DNA of 64,000 nt from UBA8752 sp036159995. Its GTDB lineage: Bacteria; Bacteroidota; Bacteroidia; Flavobacteriales_D; Sanyastnellaceae. A program made the translations under genes and the position numbers. The stretch covers positions 136,531-200,530 of the forward strand of contig JAYYEI010000060.1 in assembly GCA_036159995.1 (NCBI GenBank), written 5' to 3'. This document shows positions 1-9,500 of the stretch, in pieces (the first letter of the stretch is position 1; every line of letters starts with the position of its first letter). Below the pieces are notes generated by a model that was not told the origin of the DNA, searched no databases, and saw only the letters and a list, made by a program, of their open reading frames with translations.

Positions 1-1959
1 CAGCCGGGGCATCCGGCTGAGGTGGACGGTCACCTGTTCAGCTTCTCCATTGGGGTTTGCGCTGAACCACAGGACCTGGCTTCCCGGGGTCCCCTTGGTG
101 ACCGGATACACCTTGTCCCGTGTCATGGAGGTGACATTGAACCGCTTGACGAACGTCCGACCCCCACCGGACTTCTTGCCGTCGCGGTAAATCAGGTTGT
201 ACGTGGTGCGCTCATCGCCGCGCTTCCAGATTCCCACGTGGAGGATATCCTTGCCGAAAAAGGCCTTGGACGTCACCTTGGACACCTGCATCGTGCCATC
301 CTTCCGGAAGACGATGATGTCGGCGATGTCCGAGCAGTCACAGATGTACTCCCCTTCCCCCCGCGACATGTTGATGCCCACGAAGCCCTCCTTGAGGTCG
401 GCGTAGAGTTTGTGGTTGGCTACCGCCACCTTGGCGCTGTCGATGGTGCCGAACGTCTTGAGCACGGTCTTGCGCTCCCGTCCCTTGCCGAACTTCTTCT
501 TGAGCTGCCGGTACCACTCCACCGTGTAGTCGGTGAGGTGGGCCAAATGGTTCTTGACCTCGTCAATCTCCACCTCGAGATTGGCGATGCGCTGGTCGGC
601 CTTTTCGGAGTCGAACTTGGAGATGCGCTTGATTCGGATTTCGGTCAGGCGTGTGACGTCCTCGTCGGTCACCGGACGGATCAAATGCTGGATGTGCGGC
701 TCGAGTCCGGTGTGGATGGCCTGCAGGATGGCCTCCCAGGTCTCGCACTCCTCGATGTCACGGTAGATGCGGTTCTCGATGAAGATTTTCTCCAGCGACG
801 CGAAGTGCCAAGACTCCTGCAGCTCGCCGAGCCGAATCTCCAGCTCTCGGCCGAGCAGCATCCGCGTGCGGTCTGCACTGCGCTTGAGGATCTCCTTGAC
901 CCCGAGGAACACGGGCTTGTCGTCCTCGATCACACAGGCGTTCGGGGCGATGCGCACCTCGCAATCGGTGAAGGCGAACAAGGCATCGATGGTGCGGTCT
1001 GGACTCACGCCATTGGTGAGATGAATGACCACCTCCACCTTGTCGGCCGTGTTGTCCTCCACCCGCTTGACCTTGATCTTGCCCTTGTCGTTGGCCTTGA
1101 GGATGCTCTCGATGAGAGAGGTGGTGGTCACGCCATACGGCACTTCCTCCACGATGAGGGTCTTGTTGTCCTCCTTGCGGAGCTTGGCCCGAACCCGGAC
1201 ACGTCCGCCACGGAGGCCATCGTTGTACTGCTCGCAGTCGGCCTCTCCCCCAGTTGGGAAGTCGGGCAGGAGCTTGAAGCTGCGTCCCTTGAGGTAAGCC
1301 ACCGACCCGTCGATGAGCTCGTTGAAGTTGTGCGGCAGCATCTTGCACGCCAGGCCGACGGCGATGCCCTCCGCTCCCTGCTGAAGCAGCAGCGGGAACT
1401 TGACGGGCAGGGTCTCCGGCTCCTGGTTCCGGCCGTCATAGCTGGCCAGCCAATTGGTCGTCTTCGCATTGAAGAGGGCCTCCTTGGCGAAGGGGCTCAA
1501 CCGGGTCTCGATGTAACGCGGCGCGGCGGCCCTGTCCCCGGTGAGGATGTTGCCCCAGTTTCCCTGACAATCCAGCGCGAGCTCCCGCTGGCCGATCTGC
1601 ACCATGGCATCACCGATGCTCGCATCCCCGTGGGGGTGGTATTTCATCGTGTTGCCGATGGCGTTGGCCACCTTGTGGAAGCGGCCATCGTCCATCTCCT
1701 TGAGCGAGTGCAGAATCCTCCGCTGCACGGGCTTCAGACCGTCGTGCAAGTGCGGGACTGCCCGCTCGAGAATGACGTAGGACGCATAGTCAAGGAAGTA
1801 CTCGTTGTACATCCCCTTGATTCGGATGACCTGCTCCATGTCGGCACCAGCGCCGTCATCGCCTCCCCCGTCCGTCTCGTCCGCAGTGGATTCCCCCTCC
1901 GGGTCCTGCGGCAGGTCCTGGTCGTCTTGCTCCTCGTGGTCTTGGTTCTCCTCGATCAT
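1..1959 (-). CDS. parC: Type IIA topoisomerase subunit A (topoisomerase IV ParC / GyrA family), partial at the left edge
   Basis: Breaks and rejoins DNA for decatenation or supercoil removal together with the ParE-like subunit encoded just upstream. An open frame of 653 codons reads from the ATG at 1959 to base 1 without a stop, so the C-terminal part lies outside the window. An acidic, low-complexity N-terminal extension of about 40 residues (rich in D, E, Q and G) precedes the family start, MEQVIRIKGMYNEYFLDYAS. The catalytic motif AAAPRYIETRLS has its tyrosine near residue 149. A coiled-coil segment lies near residue 470, followed by the start of the C-terminal domain (KVAVANHKLYADLKEGFVGI). 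The start codon overlaps the parE stop as ATGA, so translation is coupled. ParC rather than GyrA is inferred from the ParE-like partner and the Bacteroidota parE-parC arrangement. Confidence 0.9.
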   Translation of the reverse strand, partial: MIEENQDHEEQDDQDLPQDPEGESTADETDGGGDDGAGADMEQVIRIKGMYNEYFLDYASYVILERAVPHLHDGLKPVQRRILHSLKEMDDGRFHKVANAIGNTMKYHPHGDASIGDAMVQIGQRELALDCQGNWGNILTGDRAAAPRYIETRLSPFAKEALFNAKTTNWLASYDGRNQEPETLPVKFPLLLQQGAEGIAVGLACKMLPHNFNELIDGSVAYLKGRSFKLLPDFPTGGEADCEQYNDGLRGGRVRVRAKLRKEDNKTLIVEEVPYGVTTTSLIESILKANDKGKIKVKRVEDNTADKVEVVIHLTNGVSPDRTIDALFAFTDCEVRIAPNACVIEDDKPVFLGVKEILKRSADRTRMLLGRELEIRLGELQESWHFASLEKIFIENRIYRDIEECETWEAILQAIHTGLEPHIQHLIRPVTDEDVTRLTEIRIKRISKFDSEKADQRIANLEVEIDEVKNHLAHLTDYTVEWYRQLKKKFGKGRERKTVLKTFGTIDSAKVAVANHKLYADLKEGFVGINMSRGEGEYICDCSDIADIIVFRKDGTMQVSKVTSKAFFGKDILHVGIWKRGDERTTYNLIYRDGKKSGGGRTFVKRFNVTSMTRDKVYPVTKGTPGSQVLWFSANPNGEAEQVTVHLSRMPRL

Positions 1960-3836
1960 GCGGCTTCGGTGCTTTCCGTTTCGGCCTTCTCCGCATCGGG
2001 ATCCTTCTCGACGCGGAGGTTGTCAATGATGAATCGCTGGCGGTCCGGCGTGTTCTTGCCCATGAAGAAGGCCAGCATGTCGTCCAGCTGGTGCTCGCCC
2101 CCGAGATCGACGGGGTCGAGGCGGATGTCCTCGCCAATGAAGTGGGAGAATTCGTCCGGGCTGATCTCGCCCAGACCCTTGAAGCGCGTGATTTCCGGCT
2201 TCGGTCCCAGCGCGGCAATGGCGTCGACCCGCTCCTCCTCCGTGTAGCAATACCGGGTCTCCTTCTTGTTGCGCACCCGGAACAGCGGGGTTTGCAACAC
2301 ATAGAGGTGTCCCTTCCGGACGAGGTCCGGGAAGAACTGCAGGAAGAAGGTCATGAGCAGGATGCGGATGTGCATCCCGTCGACGTCAGCATCCGTGGCG
2401 ATGACCACGTTGTTGTAGCGGAGGCCGTCCAGCCCGTCTTCGATGTCCAGCGCGGCCTGAAGCAGGTTGAACTCCTCGTTCTCGTAGACCACCTTCTTCG
2501 TCAGGCCGTAGCAGTTGAGTGGCTTGCCCTTCAGGGAGAAGACCGCCTGCGTGTTGACGTCCCGGGCCTTGGTGATGCTGCCGGAGGCACTGTCACCCTC
2601 CGTGATGAACAGGGTCGACTCCTCGGCGCGGTCGTGCTTCTTGGTCAGGTGAACCCGGCAGTCCCGGAGCTTCTTGTTGTGGAGGCTGGCCTTCTTGGCC
2701 CGCTCCCGGGCGAGCTTTTTGATGCCGGCCAAATCCTTGCGCTCCTTTTCGCTCTGAAGGATTCGCTTCAGCAGCGCCTCCGCGGTCTCCGGATTCCGGT
2801 GCAGGTGGTTGGCAAGCTCGACCTTGAGGAAGTCGTAGACGAAGGAGCGCATGCTCGTCCCGCCGGGGCGGATCTCCGAACTGCCGAGCTTGGTCTTGGT
2901 CTGCGACTCGAACACCGGCTCCTGCACGCGGACGGCAATGCCGGCCATCAGGCCCATGCGGATGTCGCCGGGATCATACTCCTTCTGATAGAAATCGCGG
3001 ACCACCTTCACGTAGGCCTCCCGGAGCGCCTTCTGATGGGTGCCCCCCTGCGTGGTGTACTGGCCGTTGACGAAGCTGTAGTGGTCCTCCCCGTAGGCCT
3101 GGGTGTGGGTCAAGGCCACCTCGATGTCCTCTCCCCTCAGGTGGACGATGGGGTATCCCGGCTCGGCACTGAGGTTCTGCTTGATCAGATCCTTGAGGCC
3201 GTCCTCGCTGTGGATTTTCTCTCCGTTGAAAACCAGGGTCAGTCCGCTGTTGAGGAAGGCATAATTCCAGAGCAGCCGCTCCACGTGTTCGCGCCGGTAT
3301 TGGTAGCCCTTGAAGACAGAGGGGTCGGGCTTGAACCAGGTGCGGGTGCCATTGCGGAGCGAGGTCTTGGCAATGGCCTCGTCATCCTTGAGGACGCCGA
3401 GCTCGAAGCGGGCGGCCTTGACCTCGCCCTCCCGGAAACTCTCGATCCGGAATTCGGTGGACAGGGCGTTGACCGCCTTGGTGCCCACCCCATTCAGGCC
3501 CACGGTCTTGGAGAAGGCGCCCTCGCTGTACTTGGCGCCCGTGTTGATTTTCGAGACACAATCGACCACGGCTCCGTGGGGAATGCCCCGGCCGTAATCC
3601 CGGACCTGAACGGCTCCGTCCCGGATGCTGATCTCGATGGTCTTGCCGTTGCCCATGAGGTGCTCGTCGATGCTGTTGTCGATGACCTCCTTGAGCAGCA
3701 CATAGATGCCGTCATCCGCGCTCGCCCCGTCACCGAGCTTGCCGATGTACATGCCCGGTCTCAACCGGATGTGCTCCTTCCAGTCGAGCGAGCGGATGTC
3801 GCTCTCCGTGTAGTTCTGTCCCGTTTGCTTCGCCAC
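1956..3836 (-). CDS. parE: Type IIA topoisomerase subunit B (topoisomerase IV ParE)
   Basis: ATPase subunit of topoisomerase IV. From N to C: GHKL ATPase with DNSIDEH (N box), GRGIP and GLNGVGTKAVNA; transducer domain with the QTKTKLGSSEI loop; TOPRIM with EGDSASGS and the metal-binding DADVDG; C-terminal FKGLGE. The open frame can be extended to 3944, but the extension (MSSSSGKKSTSCGKRG) does not resemble the family and contains a -7-like box (TACTTTTC, 3863-3856). I therefore prefer the GTG at 3836, which gives 626 residues and places YTESDIRSLDWKEHIRLRPG close to the N terminus as in relatives. AAAAGGAG lies directly before this GTG, too close for an ideal ribosome site. It is divergent from the metallopeptidase gene at 4010 and followed by parC with a 4-nt overlap. 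Confidence 0.92.
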   Translation of the reverse strand: MAKQTGQNYTESDIRSLDWKEHIRLRPGMYIGKLGDGASADDGIYVLLKEVIDNSIDEHLMGNGKTIEISIRDGAVQVRDYGRGIPHGAVVDCVSKINTGAKYSEGAFSKTVGLNGVGTKAVNALSTEFRIESFREGEVKAARFELGVLKDDEAIAKTSLRNGTRTWFKPDPSVFKGYQYRREHVERLLWNYAFLNSGLTLVFNGEKIHSEDGLKDLIKQNLSAEPGYPIVHLRGEDIEVALTHTQAYGEDHYSFVNGQYTTQGGTHQKALREAYVKVVRDFYQKEYDPGDIRMGLMAGIAVRVQEPVFESQTKTKLGSSEIRPGGTSMRSFVYDFLKVELANHLHRNPETAEALLKRILQSEKERKDLAGIKKLARERAKKASLHNKKLRDCRVHLTKKHDRAEESTLFITEGDSASGSITKARDVNTQAVFSLKGKPLNCYGLTKKVVYENEEFNLLQAALDIEDGLDGLRYNNVVIATDADVDGMHIRILLMTFFLQFFPDLVRKGHLYVLQTPLFRVRNKKETRYCYTEEERVDAIAALGPKPEITRFKGLGEISPDEFSHFIGEDIRLDPVDLGGEHQLDDMLAFFMGKNTPDRQRFIIDNLRVEKDPDAEKAETESTEAA

Positions 3837-3855
3837 GCTCCTTTTCTTGAACCCT

Positions 3856-3863
3856 GAAAAGTA
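3856..3863 (-). promoter_or_regulatory. -7-like box of parE
   Basis: Reads TACTTTTC on the minus strand, one base off TAnnTTTG, and ends 19 nt before the preferred GTG of parE. It lies inside the longer frame starting at 3944 and so argues against that start. Function inferred. Confidence 0.4.
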
Positions 3864-3998
3864 GGCAGAAACCGCGCCCACGGCGGGATTCAGAGCGCCC
3901 CGTTTTCCACATGAAGTCGACTTCTTTCCCGATGACGATGACAAATCTCATCCCCCGGGAAGGCCCGCTCAGGGTGGATTCGGAAGCAAAATGATGGT

Positions 3999-4006
3999 TA
4001 CCTTGT
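3999..4006 (+). promoter_or_regulatory. -7-like box of the metallopeptidase gene
   Basis: TACCTTGT ends 3 nt before the ATG at 4010 (a second in-frame ATG is at 4016). It is an imperfect match to TAnnTTTG but at the same distance as other boxes in this window, so the transcript would be leaderless or nearly so. Inferred. Confidence 0.35.
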
Positions 4007-4009
4007 TGT

Positions 4010-6520
4010 ATGGACATGCCCAACAGTCTCCGAACCCCTCTCCTTTTCGCCCTGCTTTCCCTGTCTCCGCTGGCCTCCCAGGCCCAATGGTACGCCGTAC
4101 CGCCCAAGGCGGAAGGCGCGGACTGGCGTGTGGGGGACCCCACGGCCGACCAGGACCGGGAGCGCGTTCCGGAGGCCCGTGCCGTGGCCTATGACCATGA
4201 TGACCTCATCGCCATCCTCGAAGCGGCGCCCCGCGAATGGGACGAGGCGACCCGCACGGGATCGAGCCTGGCCAACTCCAGTTGCATCCTGACGCTGCCC
4301 ATGCCCACCCCGTCGGCCCTGCCAGGTTGGGAACCGATGGCCTTCCGTGTGGTCCGCTCGGACATCCTTCATCCCGACCTCGCCGCCCGGTATCCCGGCA
4401 TTTCCAGCTTTCTCATCCAATCCGAACGGGACGCTCTTCTCTTCGGCCGCATTGACCTCGGCGATCAAGGCTTCCATGGCATCGTGCACACGGAAGGCGG
4501 TACGGTCTATCTCGACCCGTGGAACCCCGCAGACACCGAACAGTTGATGGTCTACACCCGTGCGGAATTCATGACGAGCACGAGCAAGCGCCGCGAGGGG
4601 TGCGACGTGCGCACCATGGGCATCGGCAAGAGCGGAGACGTGGACGGCGGACTCGGACTCGATGACGGGCGCATTGCCCAGCGCATTGGCCCTCCCTACG
4701 GCCAGACCCGCCGGGACTACATGCTCGCCCTGGCCTGTACGGGGGAGTACGGCCAGTTCCATGGAGGCACCGTCTCCAGTGTGCTCTCGGCGATGAACAC
4801 CACCATCAACCGCATCAACAGCATCACCGAGCCCGAGCTCGCCGTCCGGCTCTATCTGGTCGCGGACAATGACGAGCTCATTTTCCTGAACGGATCCACG
4901 GACCCCTACTCCAACAACAACACGAGCGCCATGCTCGGGGAGAACCAGACCACGATCAACTCCATCATCGGCTCCAGCAACTACGACATCGGGCATGTCT
5001 TCTCCACGGGAGGCGGTGGCGTGGCCTACCTCTCCTCCGTCTGCACGAGCTTCAAGGCCGGCGGCGTCAGCGGCTTGCCCGCCCCGATCGGGGACCCCTT
5101 CGATGTGGACTATGTAGGCCACGAGATGGGCCACCAGTTCGGCTGCAATCACACCTTCAACAACTCCTGCAGCGGCAACCGCTCTTCCGCCGACGCCTAC
5201 GAGCCTGGCAGCGGTTCCACCATCATGAGCTACAGCGGGATCTGTGCTCCCAACCTGCAGAACCTCTCGGACGATGTCTATCACGTCCACAGCCAGATCG
5301 AAGCCTCGGACTACCTCCACAGTGGATTCGGCAACACCTGCGCCACCCAGGTCAGCAGCGGCAATTCCGCCCCGTCGGTCACGGTCGGCGCCTCGGCCTT
5401 CTCGATTCCCGCCTCGACCCCCTTCGAACTTTATGCGACGGCCAGCGACGTCAATCCGGGACAGTCCCTGACCTACAGCTGGGAACAATACAACCTCGGT
5501 CCGGCCACCTCCTCAGGCGACAACAACCTGAACAACCCCTCAGGCAATGCGCCCTGCATCCGCTCCTTTGCTCCCGTGAGCTCCCCCACCCGGGTGGTGC
5601 CCAAGGTCGAAAGCCTCGTCGCCAACCAGACCTCCTTTGGAGAGCACCTCCCGGATTACGATCGCACCCTCACCTTCAAGTGCACCGTGCGGGACAACAA
5701 TCCTGGATGCGGCGGTGTCGCGGTCGCCACCAAGACATTCTATGTGGACGAGACGACCGGCCCCTTCCTGGTCAGCTACCCCAACACGTCCATTACCCGG
5801 CCGGGCAACTCCGACCTCACCATCCTCTGGGATGTGGCCGGCACGGACGGCGGAGACGTGAACTGCGCCAACGTCGACATCTTCTGCAGTGTGGACGGCG
5901 GGTACACCTGGCCCTACCAGCTGGCCGAGGCCGTGCCGAATGACGGCTCCCACGTGGTCGTCCTGCCGCCGGTCACCACCACACAGGCCCGCATCAAGGT
6001 CCGCGGCGACAACAACATCTTCTTCGACATCAGCAACAGCAACTTCACACTCAACGCGGTCCAGGGCTGCACGGACCCCAACGCCTGCAACTACATGGAG
6101 ATCGCCTCCGTCGACGACGGAAGCTGCGTCGACCCGCTCACGCTCTATGCCGACGCGGACGGAGATGGCTACGGAAACTCCGCCGTGACCGCCACCGGAT
6201 GCGAGAACGATCTCATCGGATACGTCACAAACGCAACCGATTGCGATGATACCCGTAATGACGTCTACCCGGGCGCACCGGGGACGCAGGATGGCGTCGA
6301 CAACGACTGCAGCGGAGGCCCCCTCGACCCCGAGGAGGAAGCCCAATGCCCTGAGGACCTCGACAACGATGGACTCGTGAACGTGAATGACATCCTCCTG
6401 CTCCTCGGCGAGTTCGGATGCACCACGGATTGTACGTTCGATTTGAACGGCGTTCCCGGTGTGGACGTGGCGGACTTTTTGCTCCTACTCGGGGCCTACG
6501 GTCTGCCCTGTTCGAATTGA
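4010..6520 (+). CDS. Secreted reprolysin-like zinc metallopeptidase with Cys repeat, MopE-like and dockerin-like C-terminal modules
   Basis: Predicted extracellular protease of 836 residues. The N terminus is a signal peptide (SLRTPLLFALLSLSPLASQA). The catalytic zinc motif HEMGHQFGCNH, near residues 369-379, fits the metzincin pattern HExxHxxGxxH, and a downstream IMSYSGIC supplies the Met-turn expected of reprolysin/M12B-like enzymes. Ig-like or CUB-like beta regions follow (residues 450-680). Then come one Cys-rich repeat of the form GCTDPNACNY...DDGSC, a MopE-like segment (DADGDGYGN ... DCDDTRNDVYPGA ... VDNDCSG) and, from about residue 780, two EF-hand-like dockerin loops (DLDNDGLVNVNDILLLLGEFG and DLNGVPGVDVADFLLLLGAYG). 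No classical T9SS sorting domain is seen. The next gene starts 33 nt downstream and shares the same C-terminal modules. Confidence 0.85.
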   Translation: MDMPNSLRTPLLFALLSLSPLASQAQWYAVPPKAEGADWRVGDPTADQDRERVPEARAVAYDHDDLIAILEAAPREWDEATRTGSSLANSSCILTLPMPTPSALPGWEPMAFRVVRSDILHPDLAARYPGISSFLIQSERDALLFGRIDLGDQGFHGIVHTEGGTVYLDPWNPADTEQLMVYTRAEFMTSTSKRREGCDVRTMGIGKSGDVDGGLGLDDGRIAQRIGPPYGQTRRDYMLALACTGEYGQFHGGTVSSVLSAMNTTINRINSITEPELAVRLYLVADNDELIFLNGSTDPYSNNNTSAMLGENQTTINSIIGSSNYDIGHVFSTGGGGVAYLSSVCTSFKAGGVSGLPAPIGDPFDVDYVGHEMGHQFGCNHTFNNSCSGNRSSADAYEPGSGSTIMSYSGICAPNLQNLSDDVYHVHSQIEASDYLHSGFGNTCATQVSSGNSAPSVTVGASAFSIPASTPFELYATASDVNPGQSLTYSWEQYNLGPATSSGDNNLNNPSGNAPCIRSFAPVSSPTRVVPKVESLVANQTSFGEHLPDYDRTLTFKCTVRDNNPGCGGVAVATKTFYVDETTGPFLVSYPNTSITRPGNSDLTILWDVAGTDGGDVNCANVDIFCSVDGGYTWPYQLAEAVPNDGSHVVVLPPVTTTQARIKVRGDNNIFFDISNSNFTLNAVQGCTDPNACNYMEIASVDDGSCVDPLTLYADADGDGYGNSAVTATGCENDLIGYVTNATDCDDTRNDVYPGAPGTQDGVDNDCSGGPLDPEEEAQCPEDLDNDGLVNVNDILLLLGEFGCTTDCTFDLNGVPGVDVADFLLLLGAYGLPCSN

Positions 6521-6553
6521 CCTCCCCTTCCAGGGGACCAACTGGATTGAAAC

Positions 6554-9500
6554 ATGCCCCTCGCCCAACCAGGCGCATTGCTTCCCACCCCGATCAGGAC
6601 CCTCGCGGTCCTGATTCTGCTTTCCTGCTCCGCGGGAATGGCGGGACAGGACGCCGTGCACTGGAGTGGCCTCATGCGCAATCCGGAGGTTCCGATTGAC
6701 TCCGTGCGACAGGCCTTTGAGGCATGGGCTGAGCAAGGCAACGTCGAGCGGGGCAAGGGGATGAAGCCCTTCCAGCGCTGGCTGTCTTTCATGGCTCCCC
6801 GCGTGGACGCTGATGGCCTGCGTCCGCCCAATGGCCGCACCCTCCGCGCCCTGGAGGAAGCCCGCGTGGATGCCCTGTCCGAATCCGCTGCCCGTACCCT
6901 GAACGACCCCGAATGGCAATACGAGGGACCGATTGGCCCCACCGGTCTCGGCGGCAGTGGCCGCCTGAACCGGGTCGTGCCCCGTCCGGGTGTCCCGGAT
7001 GAATGGTGGGCTTGTGCCCCTGCCGGAGGACTGTGGCGCACCGTAGATGGGGGGAGCACCTGGTCAGCCATGGGCAATGGCCAATTGACGTCCATCGGCG
7101 TCACCGACATCGCATTCCACCCCACCGACCCTGGCCGCCTCTGGATTGCCACGGGAGATGGTGACTTCGGAGACACTCGGTCCATCGGGGTCTGGACCTC
7201 TGAAGATGGCGGCGAGAGCTGGAGTCCCACTGCTCTGGACTGGGCGCCATACATGGGCCGAACCCAAACTCGCATGCTGGTGCACCCCGACCAACCCGAC
7301 ACCCTGTGGACCGCATCGAGTCTCGGCGTATACCGCAGCCTCAACGGCGGGGCGAGCTGGACAAGGACCTTGACGGGAGACATCGCCAGCCTGGAATTCG
7401 ACCCGTCCGACCCGAATCATCTGTTGGCGGGATCATTCGGCAATGTCATCGCCGAGAGTCATGATGCCGGCGGCTCGTGGAGCACCCAGTATCTCGACGG
7501 CAACTCCTATGGACTGAGCCGAATTGCAGTGGCCTTCAGCCCGTCCGATCCAAGCGTGGTCTACGCCATGGCCGGTAAGGTCAGCAACCAGGGATTCGCC
7601 GGAATCTGGCGCAGCTTGGACGGTGGAGGCACCTGGGATGCCCAAGCGCTGGACGGCGTCGCCCCGAATCTGCTCGGCTGGACGGTCGACGGCGCCGACG
7701 CCGGAGGCCAGGCCTGGTATGACCTCTGCCTCGCCGTGGACCCCACCAATTCCGACAAGCTGTACGCCGGCGGTGTCAACCTCTGGACCTCCTCCGATGC
7801 CGGGGTGACCTGGTCCTGCGCGGGTCACTGGTATGCTGGAGGCCAGCGGCCCTACCTCCACGCGGACCAGCACGGCATGGCCTTCCTGGACGATGGTCGA
7901 CTCGTCATCGGCAACGATGGTGGCGCCTTCACCTACGACCCGGCAAACGATGAGGCGGAGGACCACAGTGCCGGACTCGCCATTGCCCAAGCCTACCGAA
8001 TCGATTTGGATCCCCTCGCCATGGACCGCTTCATCGCAGGCACCCAGGACAACGGCACCTTCCTCAAACACGACGGCCAATGGGAACATGTCCTTGGCGG
8101 CGATGGATTTGCCTGCGCTTTCCACGGCGAGGTCGAAGATGTCGTCTACGCCTCCCTCTATTACGGACAGATTTTCCGGTCGGATGATGGCGGCAATGCC
8201 TTTGTCGAGATTGCGGGCAATGCCGGAGGTGGCGTCGATTCACAGGGCGCCTGGCTGACCCCCTGGGCCGTGAGCCGGTTCAACCCCGACTGGGTCTACG
8301 TCGCCAAGGACCGCGTCTATCGCTCAACGAATCGTGGAGCGGACTGGACGACGCTTGGTGACATCCCCAATGGAGAAGCCACCGCCTTGGCCCTGTGTCC
8401 GAGTGATGTCTCGCGGATTTACGTGGCCAAAGAGTTCCGCCTGTATCGATCCACTGACGGACAAACTTTCGACCTGCTTGACACGCCCAATGGATTTTCC
8501 TGGATCCAGGACATCGAGGTCGATGTCGCCGATGCCGATCACCTGTGGATTACGCTATCCAACTACAACAACGATGTCAAGGTCCTCGAAAGCACCGATG
8601 GAGGGGAAACTTGGTCCAACCTGTCCGACGGGCTTCCCGAAGCCCCCGTGAATTGCATCGCTCCCGATGTGGCCGGATCCGGTCTGCATTACGTCGGTAC
8701 GGATGTCGGGGTCTACCGGCTGGATCCCGCCTCGGGAAGCGAATGGGAGCGCCTTTCCGAAGGATTGCCCAATGTCGTCGTGTCCGACCTCGTCGTCCAT
8801 GCGCCGTCCGGCCGCCTCGCCGCTGCCACCTATGGGCGGGGCATCTACACGCTGGAACTGCCCGACCCCCCGACGGTCGATGCCGCCCTCGGCCGAATCT
8901 TCTCCCCAAGGGGGTCGACCTGTGACGCCGAATCCCACCCGGTCCTCCCGGTCATCAACCTCGGTACGCAACCCATCCAGCAGCTTCAGATCCAATACGG
9001 CCACTTCGGCGGGGCCTCGGCCGACACGGTCTGGAATGGCTGGATCGAACCAGGAGACAGCCTCCACCTCCAGCTCGCCCCCCTCCCCATCCCGTCAGGC
9101 TGGTCCCAGTTCACCGCGATCCTCACCGGGGTCAATGGTGCCATCGATGAACGGGCGGCCAACAACACCCGCTCGGTGGAAGTGCACCGCATGGACAATG
9201 GCACCCCGTTGATCCTGGCGTTCGAATCGGACTGTTTCGCCTCCCAGCACGGGTGGGTGCTGCGCGATGCCCTCGGCCGGGTCCTGCACCGATCCGGGTG
9301 GGTCGCCCCGCAGACCCTGACGGTCGACACCCTCTGCGTCCCGAATGCCTGTCTGACCCTGGAAATTCACCGGGACCAACTCAGCGGGTACGAGCCGCTC
9401 ATGGCCGATTGCGCCACCCCCTTGGCCTTCAGCCTCTCCATTCCGGGAGCGGACGACCCATTCCTGGTCTCTCCGGAGGCCGGTGTGGTGGGGACCTACA

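Noticed and set aside
22..2247. A 741-codon open frame on the plus strand opposite the topoisomerase subunit genes
   Set aside because: It lies antisense to parC and parE, which have clear family motifs. Its translation is low-complexity (L, V, E, D, G rich) with no family features. GC-rich codon bias leaves antisense frames open.
2091..3857. A 588-codon open frame opposite parE
   Set aside because: Shadow of parE; parE shows GHKL and TOPRIM motifs.
3998..5488. A 496-codon minus-strand frame opposite the metallopeptidase
   Set aside because: Antisense shadow; the plus-strand frame has a signal peptide, HExxHxxGxxH and Met-turn.
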